Assembly (NCBI GenBank): GCA_049841155.1
Contig: JASGHI010000004.1
Coordinates: 186,001 to 250,000 of the forward strand
Source: ZC4RG30 sp049841155
GTDB taxonomy: Bacteria > Pseudomonadota > Gammaproteobacteria > Steroidobacterales > Steroidobacteraceae
Length of the DNA stretch: 64,000 bases
Direction: 5' to 3'
This document shows, in pieces, positions 26,128 to 33,863 of the stretch. The notes under the pieces are model-generated. The model worked only from the letters and a program-made list of their open reading frames with translations, searched no databases and was not told the DNA's origin. The stretch's first letter is position 1. Each line of letters opens with the position of its first letter. The position numbers and the translations under genes were made by a program.

Positions 26128-26178
26128 GCCCAGCTCGGCGTTGCAGCGGTCCACGACCTACCAGCAGGGGCGTTAGGA
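26128..26178 (+). repeat. attC-like site 6 (51 bases, truncated)
   Basis: It opens GCCCAGC and closes GTTAGGA. The first half (CTCGGCGTTGCAGCGGTCC) matches the opening arm of site 1, but the second arm is missing, so the closing core follows almost directly. It is probably a damaged or recombined attC marking the end of the recognisable array. Confidence 0.6.
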
Positions 26179-26187
26179 GGCGCTGCT

Positions 26188-26622
26188 ATGGCGACAAGTC
26201 AGACTTGGTTGGTCTTTGCAATTCTCTCGGCAATTTGCGCGGGACTCACCGCTGTATTCGCCAAAATCGGCCTGGAGGGCATTGACTCTGACTACGCTCT
26301 TCTCCTTCGAACCCTGTTGATCGTCTGCATTCTCGTTCCGCTCGTTGCGGCTACAGGAAAATGGACCAATCCTCTAAGCCTTCCGCACAGGACGCTGATC
26401 TTCCTCGTGCTGTCTGCCATCGCGACAGGTGCCTCATGGCTGTTCTACTTTCGCGCTCTTCAGCTTGGCTCGGTGTCTCAGGTTGCGCCGGTAGACAAGC
26501 TCAGTGTTGCCTTTGCCGCGGTATTGGCGGTTATCTTCTTGGGCGAGAGGCCTGACGCCAGGGGCTGGCTGGGAATTTCCTTGGTTGTTTTGGGGGTTCT
26601 GGTCTTGGGGGTGCGCAGGTGA
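26188..26622 (+). CDS. Half-size EamA/DMT-type transporter, probable last cassette gene
   Basis: The product is 144 residues, one EamA domain with four to five helices (LVFAILSAICAGLTAVFAKIGL ... WLGISLVVLGVLVLGVRR). Single-domain members are thought to work as dimers. GGAGG lies seven to eleven bases before the ATG, immediately after the last core site. Base composition resembles the cassettes, not the next gene. No attC follows; its stop overlaps the start of a resident two-domain EamA gene by GTGA, so the array ends in a fusion to chromosomal sequence. Confidence 0.88.
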   Translation: MATSQTWLVFAILSAICAGLTAVFAKIGLEGIDSDYALLLRTLLIVCILVPLVAATGKWTNPLSLPHRTLIFLVLSAIATGASWLFYFRALQLGSVSQVAPVDKLSVAFAAVLAVIFLGERPDARGWLGISLVVLGVLVLGVRR

Positions 26623-27506
26623 CAGCTGCTTTCCCAGCAGCGGCATGGATGCTGCTTGCCGGACTGATGTTCGCGTTCATGGACGCGGGCATGAAATGGA
26701 TCTCGACCACCTACTCGCCGTTCCAGGTGGCGACGCTGCGCAGCCTCGCGGCAATGCCGCTGGTGCTGCTGTGGATCCTGGCCCGCGGCAGGGCGGGCAC
26801 GTTGCTGCACGTGCACTGGCCGCTGCACCTGCTGCGCGGCGTGCTTGGCGTCGGCGTGATGGCCGGCTTCGTCTATGGCGTCGCTCACATGCCGCTTTCC
26901 ACGGCCTATGCCATCGTGTTCGTTGCGCCATTGATGGTCACGGCGCTGGCGGTGCCCCTGCTGGGCGAGAAGGTGGGGCCGCGGCGCTGGGCCGCGATCG
27001 TCGTGGGTTTGCTGGGCGTGCTGGTGGTGCTGCGTCCCGGTGCAACGGGCGTCGTCACGGGGCCCGGGCTCGTGCTGGTGCTCGCAGCACTGTGCTACGC
27101 GGTGGCTGCGATCACGGTGCGCAAGCTCGCGCAGCGGGACAGCGCCGAGGCCATGGTGTTCTGGTTTCTCGTGCTGCTTGCCTTGTTCGGTGGCGTCATC
27201 GCGGCATTCGACTGGCACCCGGTGCAGCGCGCGCATCTGTGGGTCATCGTGATGATAGGCATCACCGGCGCGTTGGGGCAGGTTGCGCTGACGCATGCCT
27301 TCCGGCTGGGCGAGGCGAGCCAGATTGCGCCGCTGGAGTACGCCGGCCTGGTATGGGTGGTGATGCTGGATCTGGCCATCTGGCAGGTGCTGCCCGATGC
27401 AATGACCTGGCTGGGCGCGGCGATCATCGTGGCCAGCGGGCTGTATCTGATCCGCCGCGAGGATCTGGCCGCTGCCGCGACGCGCCCGCCGGGCGCTAGC
27501 CTCTAG
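26619..27506 (+). CDS. EamA-family (DMT superfamily) transporter, full length
   Basis: The product is 295 residues with ten predicted helices in two EamA repeats, for example MKWISTTYSPFQVATLRSLA and LGEKVGPRRWAAIVVGLLGV, then VLVLAALCYAVAAITVRKL. DMT exporters move metabolites or drugs out of the cell; the substrate is unknown. The GTG at 26619 overlaps the stop of the preceding half-size EamA gene; an ATG at 26649 is an alternative and may be the original start. The high GC is chromosome-like, unlike the neighbouring gene. Confidence 0.9.
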   Translation: MTAAFPAAAWMLLAGLMFAFMDAGMKWISTTYSPFQVATLRSLAAMPLVLLWILARGRAGTLLHVHWPLHLLRGVLGVGVMAGFVYGVAHMPLSTAYAIVFVAPLMVTALAVPLLGEKVGPRRWAAIVVGLLGVLVVLRPGATGVVTGPGLVLVLAALCYAVAAITVRKLAQRDSAEAMVFWFLVLLALFGGVIAAFDWHPVQRAHLWVIVMIGITGALGQVALTHAFRLGEASQIAPLEYAGLVWVVMLDLAIWQVLPDAMTWLGAAIIVASGLYLIRREDLAAAATRPPGASL

Positions 27507-27534
27507 CGCCCCGCGCGGGTCCACCCGCCGATGC

Positions 27535-28050
27535 TCACAACCCGAGGAAGTACAGCAGTGCGTCGTTGTACATGAGCAGGCGGCCGAACACGATCACCGC
27601 CACCCACGACACGATGGAAGTCCAGGCCACGACCCTGGCGCGCGAAGGGGCATCCGCGCCGGCGGGAACGGCGTAGACCCTTTCTTCCAGTCCCGACAGA
27701 TTGAAGATCAGGAGATTCGCTCCCGCGATCAGCAGGGCCAGCACCTTGAGCTGAAAGGAGAGGTTCTGCACGTAGAACTCGGCGCCCACGGGCGTGCCGG
27801 TGACGAACACCGTGCCGGTAATGAGGTTCACGGCAAAGGCGATGATGGCCACGGGCACGAAGGGCCTGAAGGCGCCGATGGGAATGCTCTTGAACAGGCC
27901 GAGGATGCGCATGTCCAGGGTGCCGATGAAGCCGACGATCAGTGCAAGCCCGATGTAGTGCAGGATCTCGCACAGCGGCCAGATCCAGCCGTGGTCGTTG
28001 ACGAAGGCCTGCATGAAGGGGAGCGTCAGAAGAGCGGAAAGGCTTTCCAT
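27535..28050 (-). CDS. Four-helix membrane protein, DUF6644-like, copy 2
   Basis: The product is 171 residues with four hydrophobic segments. The first contains WPLCEILHYIGLALIVGFIGTLDMRILGL, a pattern (LHxIGxAxxxG...DxRxLG) I associate with the DUF6644 family. It is paralogous to the next gene upstream on the same strand, which has LHAIGLGMVVGLNTLIAVRVLGF at the same place. The shared His in a helix could bind haem or metal, but that is a guess. It lies 28 bases downstream of its paralogue, so the two form an operon. Confidence 0.7.
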   Translation of the reverse strand: MESLSALLTLPFMQAFVNDHGWIWPLCEILHYIGLALIVGFIGTLDMRILGLFKSIPIGAFRPFVPVAIIAFAVNLITGTVFVTGTPVGAEFYVQNLSFQLKVLALLIAGANLLIFNLSGLEERVYAVPAGADAPSRARVVAWTSIVSWVAVIVFGRLLMYNDALLYFLGL

Positions 28051-28078
28051 GGGAAGTATCTCCGGAACCCGTGCGTGA

Positions 28079-28576
28079 CTAGATGCCGAACCAGATGTTG
28101 ACGAGCTCGGGGTAGCCGGTCAGGCGTCCGGATATGAGCGCCAGCAGCCAGCAGGCCAGCATGGCCCACGCAATGGGGCGCGCACTGGGCGGAGCCGTGC
28201 TCGCCGACATCGCCACGGCGTCATCCAGATAACGCTTCTTCATGTACAGCGATATCGCCATGCCGGCCAGGACGAAGCCCATCTTGACCCAGAAGATGTT
28301 CATGGTGCCCATCTTGGTTGCCTCGGCGATGAACAGGCCCAGACCGGAAACGGCGTTCATGATGAAGGCTATCCAGATGGGCACCCACAGGCCGCGCAAC
28401 GCGCCCAGCGGCAGCAGGGGAGCGAACCCGAGTACCCGCACCGCGATGAGCGTGTTGAGGCCCACCACCATGCCCAAGCCGATTGCGTGAAGAATCAGCA
28501 CCAGCGTGAAGGCGAAGATGGATGGCGACTCCCGGATCCATGTGGCCAGAGCCGAGGCTTCCATTGATTCGAGCAT
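28079..28576 (-). CDS. Four-helix membrane protein, DUF6644-like, copy 1
   Basis: The product is 165 residues with four membrane segments, including ILHAIGLGMVVGLNTLIAVR, IWIAFIMNAVSGLGLFIAEA and the final AWAMLACWLLALISGRLTGY. It shares the helix-1 His and RVLG motif with the downstream gene, so the pair probably arose by duplication or forms a heterodimer. The ATG at 28576 is chosen because GGGGAG precedes it by four bases; a longer GTG form upstream has no such site. Function unknown. Confidence 0.72.
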   Translation of the reverse strand: MLESMEASALATWIRESPSIFAFTLVLILHAIGLGMVVGLNTLIAVRVLGFAPLLPLGALRGLWVPIWIAFIMNAVSGLGLFIAEATKMGTMNIFWVKMGFVLAGMAISLYMKKRYLDDAVAMSASTAPPSARPIAWAMLACWLLALISGRLTGYPELVNIWFGI

Positions 28577-28708
28577 GAGACTCCCCTTGCAGTACCGGCA
28601 GTCTGTGTGTTGCCTGCCCACGGCAATTATGCGTGCTGACGCGCGACAAAGGAATGCAGAAAATGGATGTTCTTGCCACCGCAGCTCCCCGGTGAGCAGA
28701 ACTGATTT

Positions 28709-30694
28709 TTATTCGCGTTTGTCCTGAGGTCCCACGGTGCCGAGCCACCCGCGGGTGTCCTGGGGCGCTCCATTTCCCAGCCAGCTGAACACCAGTGTGT
28801 GCCACAAGATGCGTTGCACGTAGTTGCGCGTTTCGTTGTAGGGAATGTTCTCGATCCAGATGTCCGTATCCATGGCGCGATCCGGCCGCCAGCGTTGCGC
28901 GGCGCCGGGACCGGCGTTGTAGGCGGCCAGCGCCAATGGCCACTGGCCATCGAAGCGCCCGAGCAGATCTTTCAGGTGCGCCGCGCCCAGCACCACATTC
29001 ACCGCCGGGTCGAAGAGCGATGTCACCGCCGGTGCAGGCTGCTTCCACTGGCGCGCCGTGCGGCGCGCGGTTTCCGGCAGCAGCTGCATCAGGCCGCGTG
29101 CGCCTGCGGAAGAAAGCGCATCACGCTGGTAAAGACTCTCCTGCCGGATGACGCCATAGATGAGTGGCGTGGGCAGCTGCGAGAGCTGTGCCGCGGTGGC
29201 AACCTCGGCGTCGTAGGGCCGTGGATACAGCAGTGCATAGTCGTTGAACACGCGCTCGCCGGTGGCCGTGGCGACGGCCTGCGCATACCAGCCCCAGCGC
29301 GCGGCCAGATGGATGGCCTGCGTCCGGGCCGCGGGTGGCAGCGAGTCCTGGCCGAAGCGCCACTCGGCACGCGCCGGGTCCGTGAGGCCGCAGAGCAGCA
29401 GCTCGTGCGCGCGCACGAATGCCGGCAGGCTCCCGAGCGTGGAGAGCTGGTCCGTGTTCACCGCCAGCGCCTGCGGATTCGGCGCCAGCATGCGCTGCAG
29501 TCGCGCAGCGGCCATGGCGGAATAGTAGTTGTCCTCCGTGAGCAGGGATTCGTACAGCGGCCGCGCCGCTGCCTCATCTGCCTCGTGGGCCGCGACGCGT
29601 GCGGCCCAGTAGCGCCAGCGGGCGGTGCGGCGGGTTTCTTCCGTCAGCGCGGCGATGCCGCGCGCGGCCTGCCTCCACTGGCCGGCCCACAGCGCTGCGC
29701 GGATCTGCCACTCGTGGGCGCTGCCATCGAAGTCGGCCGGATCCACGCGGTCGAAATACGCGAGCGCATCCGCATCGCGGTCCCATGCCAGCGGCAGTGC
29801 CAGCGCCAGGGCAAAGGGGCTCGCGGCGCGGCGGTCGAGCTTGCGGGCATTGCGCAGCTTCTCGAAGCGCTGCTTGGCCGCGGCGCGGTCGGAGCGCGCG
29901 AGCCGGGTCCAGCCGGCGAGCAGGGCCGCGGTCTGCACCGGCGTGTCCGGCGCTGCAATCAGCGCATCGATGCCGCGCTGCGGGTTCTCCAGAAGCGCAG
30001 CCCACTGCAGCAGCGGCGCGGCGCGTTCGGCCGGCAGCCGCGCGGCGATCTGGCGCGCGAACGCGGCATTGCCGGCCTCGAGCGCGAGCCGCACGCGCTG
30101 CTCGACCAGTTCGTCGCCGAGTCCGCCTGCGGCGCGCAGCCACTCGAATGCGCGCTCGCACTCGGGAAGGCTGCGCGGCGTCAGCCAGGCCTGCGCAATG
30201 GCTGTCTCGAGGCCCGTCTGGCGCTGCAGTTCGATGCGCGCCGTGAAGGCATGGCAGCGCAGCGCTGCGCCATCCGCCGCGTCGCGGTGGAACGCCAGGT
30301 AGTCCTGCCATTTCGCGCGGGCGGCGAGGCTCGCTAGCCAGCTGCGCCGCAGCTCCTGTGCCGCCGGCGCGCCCTCCTGCGCGCGCAGGAATGCCGCGAT
30401 CTGCTGGTCCAGAGTCTCTGGTGTATTGGTGCCTGCGGTGCGCAGTGCCTGGTTCAGGCGGGCGGCCTGCAGCCAGGGATAGAGCACATACCCGCGCAGG
30501 CTGGCGCTGTCGCGGGTTGCGGCGGCAGGCGGGCTTGCGACCTGCTCCCAGGCCTGCTGGAACTCGGCGCGCGGTGCGGCAAGCGGATCGATCTCTGCGG
30601 CAGGGCTGCCTGCTGCTGCCAGCAGGACGAGACAGAGTGCAATGCCGTGACGACGCAGTGCGGCGCGGGCCAGTTGATGGGCTGGGCGGAACAT
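28709..30694 (-). CDS. slt: Soluble lytic murein transglycosylase (Slt70-type)
   Basis: Slt cleaves peptidoglycan between MurNAc and GlcNAc with formation of 1,6-anhydroMurNAc. The product is 661 residues. An amino-terminal signal peptide (about 1-32) precedes a long superhelical U-shaped domain. The lysozyme-like catalytic domain starts at about 500 with the catalytic Glu in YGVIRQESLYQRDA, then SSAGARGLMQLLPETAR and LALAAYNAGPGAAQRW. It acts in the periplasm during wall recycling. It is transcribed alone, divergent from the TSUP permease gene. Confidence 0.94.
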   Translation of the reverse strand: MFRPAHQLARAALRRHGIALCLVLLAAAGSPAAEIDPLAAPRAEFQQAWEQVASPPAAATRDSASLRGYVLYPWLQAARLNQALRTAGTNTPETLDQQIAAFLRAQEGAPAAQELRRSWLASLAARAKWQDYLAFHRDAADGAALRCHAFTARIELQRQTGLETAIAQAWLTPRSLPECERAFEWLRAAGGLGDELVEQRVRLALEAGNAAFARQIAARLPAERAAPLLQWAALLENPQRGIDALIAAPDTPVQTAALLAGWTRLARSDRAAAKQRFEKLRNARKLDRRAASPFALALALPLAWDRDADALAYFDRVDPADFDGSAHEWQIRAALWAGQWRQAARGIAALTEETRRTARWRYWAARVAAHEADEAAARPLYESLLTEDNYYSAMAAARLQRMLAPNPQALAVNTDQLSTLGSLPAFVRAHELLLCGLTDPARAEWRFGQDSLPPAARTQAIHLAARWGWYAQAVATATGERVFNDYALLYPRPYDAEVATAAQLSQLPTPLIYGVIRQESLYQRDALSSAGARGLMQLLPETARRTARQWKQPAPAVTSLFDPAVNVVLGAAHLKDLLGRFDGQWPLALAAYNAGPGAAQRWRPDRAMDTDIWIENIPYNETRNYVQRILWHTLVFSWLGNGAPQDTRGWLGTVGPQDKRE

Positions 30695-30776
30695 GGCCGA
30701 TAGCCTAAAGCCCCGGGCCCGAACGCGCAGCCTTTCGGGTTCTTTCCCGATGCTCTGCTAAGCTCCCCGCCTCGCT

Positions 30777-31514
30777 ATGGAACTGGCTCCGGGACTCGGT
30801 GGATGGCCTGCGCTGGCGCTGGTTGCGCTGAGCTTCGCCACTTCGCTGATCACCGCCACGTTCTCCCTCGGTGGCGGTTCGCTGCTGATCGCCGCGATGA
30901 CGCTGGTGTTGCCGCCCATCGTGGTGATACCCGTGCACGGCTGCGTGCAGGTCGGCAGCAATGCTGGCCGTGCATTGCTGCTGCGTGAGTACATCCAGTG
31001 GAACTTCATCCTGTGGGTGACTCTGGGCGCCGTGCTTGGCTCGGTCATCGGCGGCCGGTTTGCATACCTGCTGCCCGGCAAGTGGCTCGGGGGCGCCATC
31101 GGGCTTTTCGTGCTGGTGACGACCTGGCTGCCGCAGCCGCAGATGATTGCCCGCAGCCGAGCCGTGCAGTTCGTCGGGGGAGCCGTGGTCTCGGCCCTGG
31201 GAATGGTCGTTGGCGCCGCCGGCCCGCTGGTGGCCGCGTTCGTCCGCGGCATCCCCGACCGGCGTCAGCTGGTCGCGACGCATGCCACGCTCAACACGCT
31301 GCAGCATGCGTTCAAAGTGGCCGTGTTCGTGGCCATGGGTTTTGCGTTCCGGCAATACCTGTGGCTCATCCTGCTGATGGTGGCGGCCGGATTTGCCGGC
31401 ACTGCCGTGGGCAGCCGCATGCTGACTCATGTGCCGGAGAGTGTGTTCCGCGTGGGATTCCGCATCCTGCTGAGCCTGGTGGCGCTGGAACTGATACGGC
31501 GGGCGCTGGGCTAG
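30777..31514 (+). CDS. TauE/SafE-family (TSUP) membrane permease
   Basis: The product is 245 residues with seven to eight hydrophobic segments. TATFSLGGGSLLIAAMTLVL in the first repeat and VVGAAGPLVAAFVRG with HATLNTLQHAFKVAVF in the second are typical of the TauE/SafE (TSUP) family, which moves sulfite, sulfoacetate or similar organosulfur anions. The substrate is not evident from the context. It is convergent with the histidine kinase gene. Confidence 0.86.
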   Translation: MELAPGLGGWPALALVALSFATSLITATFSLGGGSLLIAAMTLVLPPIVVIPVHGCVQVGSNAGRALLLREYIQWNFILWVTLGAVLGSVIGGRFAYLLPGKWLGGAIGLFVLVTTWLPQPQMIARSRAVQFVGGAVVSALGMVVGAAGPLVAAFVRGIPDRRQLVATHATLNTLQHAFKVAVFVAMGFAFRQYLWLILLMVAAGFAGTAVGSRMLTHVPESVFRVGFRILLSLVALELIRRALG

Positions 31515-31523
31515 CTGCGGTCC

Positions 31524-33014
31524 TCAGCCGGCCATCGGCAGCCGCAGCGTGGCGCGCAGCCCGCCATCCTTGCGGTTGGCCAGCGTGATCTCCCCGCCAT
31601 GATCCAGTGCAATGGCGCGCGCCGTGGCAAGACCCAGCCCGATACCGCCGGTATCGCGGTTGCGCGAGCCTTCGATGCGGAAGAAGGGTTCGAACACCTG
31701 CTCGCGCATGGATTCGGGGATGCCCGGCCCGTCATCGTCGATCTCCAGCACGGCATGGCGGTCGATCACCTGCAGCCGCAGCCGCGCGCGTTCGCCGTAT
31801 TTCAGCGCGTTCTCGACCAGGTTCACCACCAGCCGCCGCAGCGCCAGCGGCGCGCCTTTCAGGATGACCGGCGCGCCCGCCGCCAGCGTCACATCGTGAC
31901 CCAGGTCGGCGTGGTCATCGACGATGCGTTCGGTGAGCAGGCGCAGGTCCAGCGGCTCGCGCTCCACGGTCCGCGCGCGTTCGCGCAGGAAATCCAGCGC
32001 TGCCGAGATCATCTGGTTCATCTCGTGGATGTCGGCCTCGACTTTCTCCTTCTGCGGCGAGGGCAGGTCCTCGAGGCGGAAGGCCAGCCGCGTCAGCGGC
32101 GTGCGCAGGTCGTGGGCGATCGCACCGACCATCTGCGTGCGCTCCTGCAGCAGCCGGTTCAGGCGCGCCTGCATGGTGTTGAACGCGTCCACGGCCACGC
32201 GCATCTCGCGCGGACCTTCGCGCGGCAGCGGCGGGGCCTGCGGATCCTGCCCGAGCCGGCGTGCGCCCTCGGCAAAGCGGCGGATCGGTGCAGCCAGCGC
32301 GCGCGCAAACAGCCACGCCAGCGGCAGCAGCAGTGCGAGGCCGAGGCCGGACAGCAGCAGCGCCTGGCGCTGGAAGGCATTGGGAAAGCCTTCGGCAACA
32401 CTCTCGACCACGCGCCACTGCCCATCCGCAAGGCGCTTCGCGGCGATGAAGCCCTCGCCGAGACGGCGCTCGCCGAAAGGGCCGGTCTGCTGTGGCTGTG
32501 GCCGGTCGCCGGGGATCTGCACCACCAGCATCGCGGGATCGAGCCCCATGCGTCCGGCCAGCTGCCGTGTCGCTTCGGCCGACGCCGCGGCATCGATGCG
32601 GCGCATCGGCCGCGGCGCCTCGGCCTGCGTGCGCACCTTCAGTGCCGGATTGCGGGCCGGGAACTCTCTGCCCGGACCCGGACCCGGACCCGGACCCGGA
32701 CCCGGTCCTGGACCGTAATTGGCAGGTCCCCGGTCCGGGCGCGGTCCCGGTCCCGACCCCGGTCCGGGACCGCGGTTCAGATCCGGCGGCCCGGGCGGTC
32801 CCGGCGGGCCGAAATTCTCCGGCGCGCGTTCTCCGCCCAGCCAGCCGGCGACTTCGCCCAGTGAAACCGGAGGATTGCGCAGGGGTGGTCTGGTCACCAG
32901 CAACGCCAGCCCGATGCCGTTGGCGACCACCAGCGCGGCCAGCACCAGCAGAAAGCTGCGCGCCGTGATCGACGAGCTCCGCAGGCGTTCGCAGAGGCGC
33001 GCGAGCATGTTCAC
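31524..33014 (-). CDS. Sensor histidine kinase with Gly-Pro repeat in periplasmic domain
   Basis: The product is 496 residues. A first membrane helix is at about 19-41, a periplasmic domain at about 45-215, a second helix at about 216-240, then HAMP, HisKA and HATPase domains. The phosphorylated His (about 301) is in AIAHDLRTPLTRL; the ATP-lid boxes are NLVENALKYG, DDDGPGI and GGIGLGLATARAI. The periplasmic part contains a Pro-Gly tract (about 67-113) encoded by a hexanucleotide repeat. The GTG start overlaps the stop of the response regulator gene (GTGA); an ATG two codons later is an alternative. The stimulus is unknown. Confidence 0.93.
   Translation of the reverse strand: MNMLARLCERLRSSSITARSFLLVLAALVVANGIGLALLVTRPPLRNPPVSLGEVAGWLGGERAPENFGPPGPPGPPDLNRGPGPGSGPGPRPDRGPANYGPGPGPGPGPGPGPGREFPARNPALKVRTQAEAPRPMRRIDAAASAEATRQLAGRMGLDPAMLVVQIPGDRPQPQQTGPFGERRLGEGFIAAKRLADGQWRVVESVAEGFPNAFQRQALLLSGLGLALLLPLAWLFARALAAPIRRFAEGARRLGQDPQAPPLPREGPREMRVAVDAFNTMQARLNRLLQERTQMVGAIAHDLRTPLTRLAFRLEDLPSPQKEKVEADIHEMNQMISAALDFLRERARTVEREPLDLRLLTERIVDDHADLGHDVTLAAGAPVILKGAPLALRRLVVNLVENALKYGERARLRLQVIDRHAVLEIDDDGPGIPESMREQVFEPFFRIEGSRNRDTGGIGLGLATARAIALDHGGEITLANRKDGGLRATLRLPMAG
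32671..32706. repeat. Hexanucleotide tandem repeat (CCCGGA) in the sensor kinase gene
   Basis: Five exact copies of CCCGGA and a sixth with one change sit inside the kinase gene and encode alternating Gly and Pro on the minus strand. A unit length divisible by three keeps the frame, so copy-number changes would lengthen or shorten the periplasmic Gly-Pro tract without destroying the protein. Confidence 0.85.
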
Positions 33015-33724
33015 AGCCGCCGCACCGCAGGCAGCAGCATGTAGCCTTCGTTGCGGACCGTGCGGATCAGTTCCTCGGATGAGCGGTCGTTGAGCTTGCG
33101 GCGCAGCCGGCTCACCTGGCTGTCCACCGCGCGGTCGTAGATGTCGCGGTTGCCGCCGTGCGCCTGATCGAGCAGCTGGTCGCGGCTCAGCACGCGCTGC
33201 GGATGTTCGACAAAGCAGCGCAGCAGCGCAAATTCGCCTTCCGACAGATCGATGAATACGCCGGAGGGATCGCGCAGGTCGCGCCGCTGCAGGTCGAGGC
33301 GCCAGCCCGCGAACTCGAACACGCTGCGCTGCTCGGCCGCGCCGTCGCCGTGTGCCTGCCGCCGGCGCAGCACTGCGCGCACGCGCGCCAGCAGTTCGCG
33401 CGGGTTGCAGGGCTTGGCGAGGTAATCGTCGGCGCCCACTTCGAGGCCGATGATGCGGTCCGTGTCGCCGCCCAGCGCGCTGAGCATGATCACCGCCGGC
33501 CCGTGCTCGGCCGCCAGCCGCCGCGCCGCGGACAGACCATCCTCGCCCGGCATCATCACGTCGAGGATCACGAGGTCCGGCGCCTCGCGGGCGATCTCGC
33601 GCTGCATCGCCGCCACGTCCGCAGCCGTCGATACGCGGTAGCCGTGGCTCACGAGGAACTCGCCGATCAGCCGCCGCAGGTCGGGGTCGTCATCGACGAC
33701 GAGAATGCGCGAGGTCAGGTCCAT
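33011..33724 (-). CDS. OmpR/PhoB-family response regulator
   Basis: The product is 237 residues. The receiver has acidic residues at 11-13, the phosphorylated Asp55 in VILDVMMPGEDG and Lys104 in YLAKPCNP. The carboxy-terminal winged helix has DLSEGEFALLRCFVEHPQRV and the recognition region DRAVDSQVSRLRRKLN. It is the partner of the overlapping kinase gene. The ATG at 33724 places the receiver six residues from the start, as usual; ATG 33745 is possible. It is divergent from the dioxygenase gene, a possible target. Confidence 0.93.
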   Translation of the reverse strand: MDLTSRILVVDDDPDLRRLIGEFLVSHGYRVSTAADVAAMQREIAREAPDLVILDVMMPGEDGLSAARRLAAEHGPAVIMLSALGGDTDRIIGLEVGADDYLAKPCNPRELLARVRAVLRRRQAHGDGAAEQRSVFEFAGWRLDLQRRDLRDPSGVFIDLSEGEFALLRCFVEHPQRVLSRDQLLDQAHGGNRDIYDRAVDSQVSRLRRKLNDRSSEELIRTVRNEGYMLLPAVRRL

Positions 33725-33863
33725 CGCCAGGGCCGCTGTTTCCATGGAGCTACAGATAGCAGCCCAGTGTAGGCAGCGTTTGTCAGCCGCCGTCAAGAAC
33801 TGGCAAACGCGCGTCAAGTCGGCTGGCGAACATGCCGCCGAACCCACCTGCATGGAGCCGGCC

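Larger units (their letters stand above)
22824..26178 (+). mobile_element. Integron-type gene cassette array without integrase (CALIN-like)
   Basis: Seven recombination core sites of the GTTRRRY type, perfect or near-perfect, delimit six consecutive cassettes of about 370-820 bases: 22824, 23466, 24289, 24867, 25306, 25679 and 26172. Each later core is the end of an attC-like imperfect inverted repeat starting with RYYYAAC-like bases. All cassette genes are on the plus strand, each cassette has one gene close to its 5' core, and the DNA is visibly more A/T-rich than the flanks. The first core (GTTAGGC) has no complete attC before it and could be an attI remnant. No tyrosine recombinase gene is present in the window. 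Confidence 0.85.

Noticed and set aside
22694..27506. Integron integrase or transposase in or beside the cassette region
   Set aside because: All frames of useful length here were read; none has tyrosine-recombinase or transposase motifs.
28577..28708. A gene or RNA in the gap between the DUF6644-like genes and slt
   Set aside because: No frame with a ribosome binding site and no stable hairpin was seen.
32671..32720. Short repeats in the kinase gene as a CRISPR array
   Set aside because: The units are six contiguous bases with no spacers, inside a coding region.
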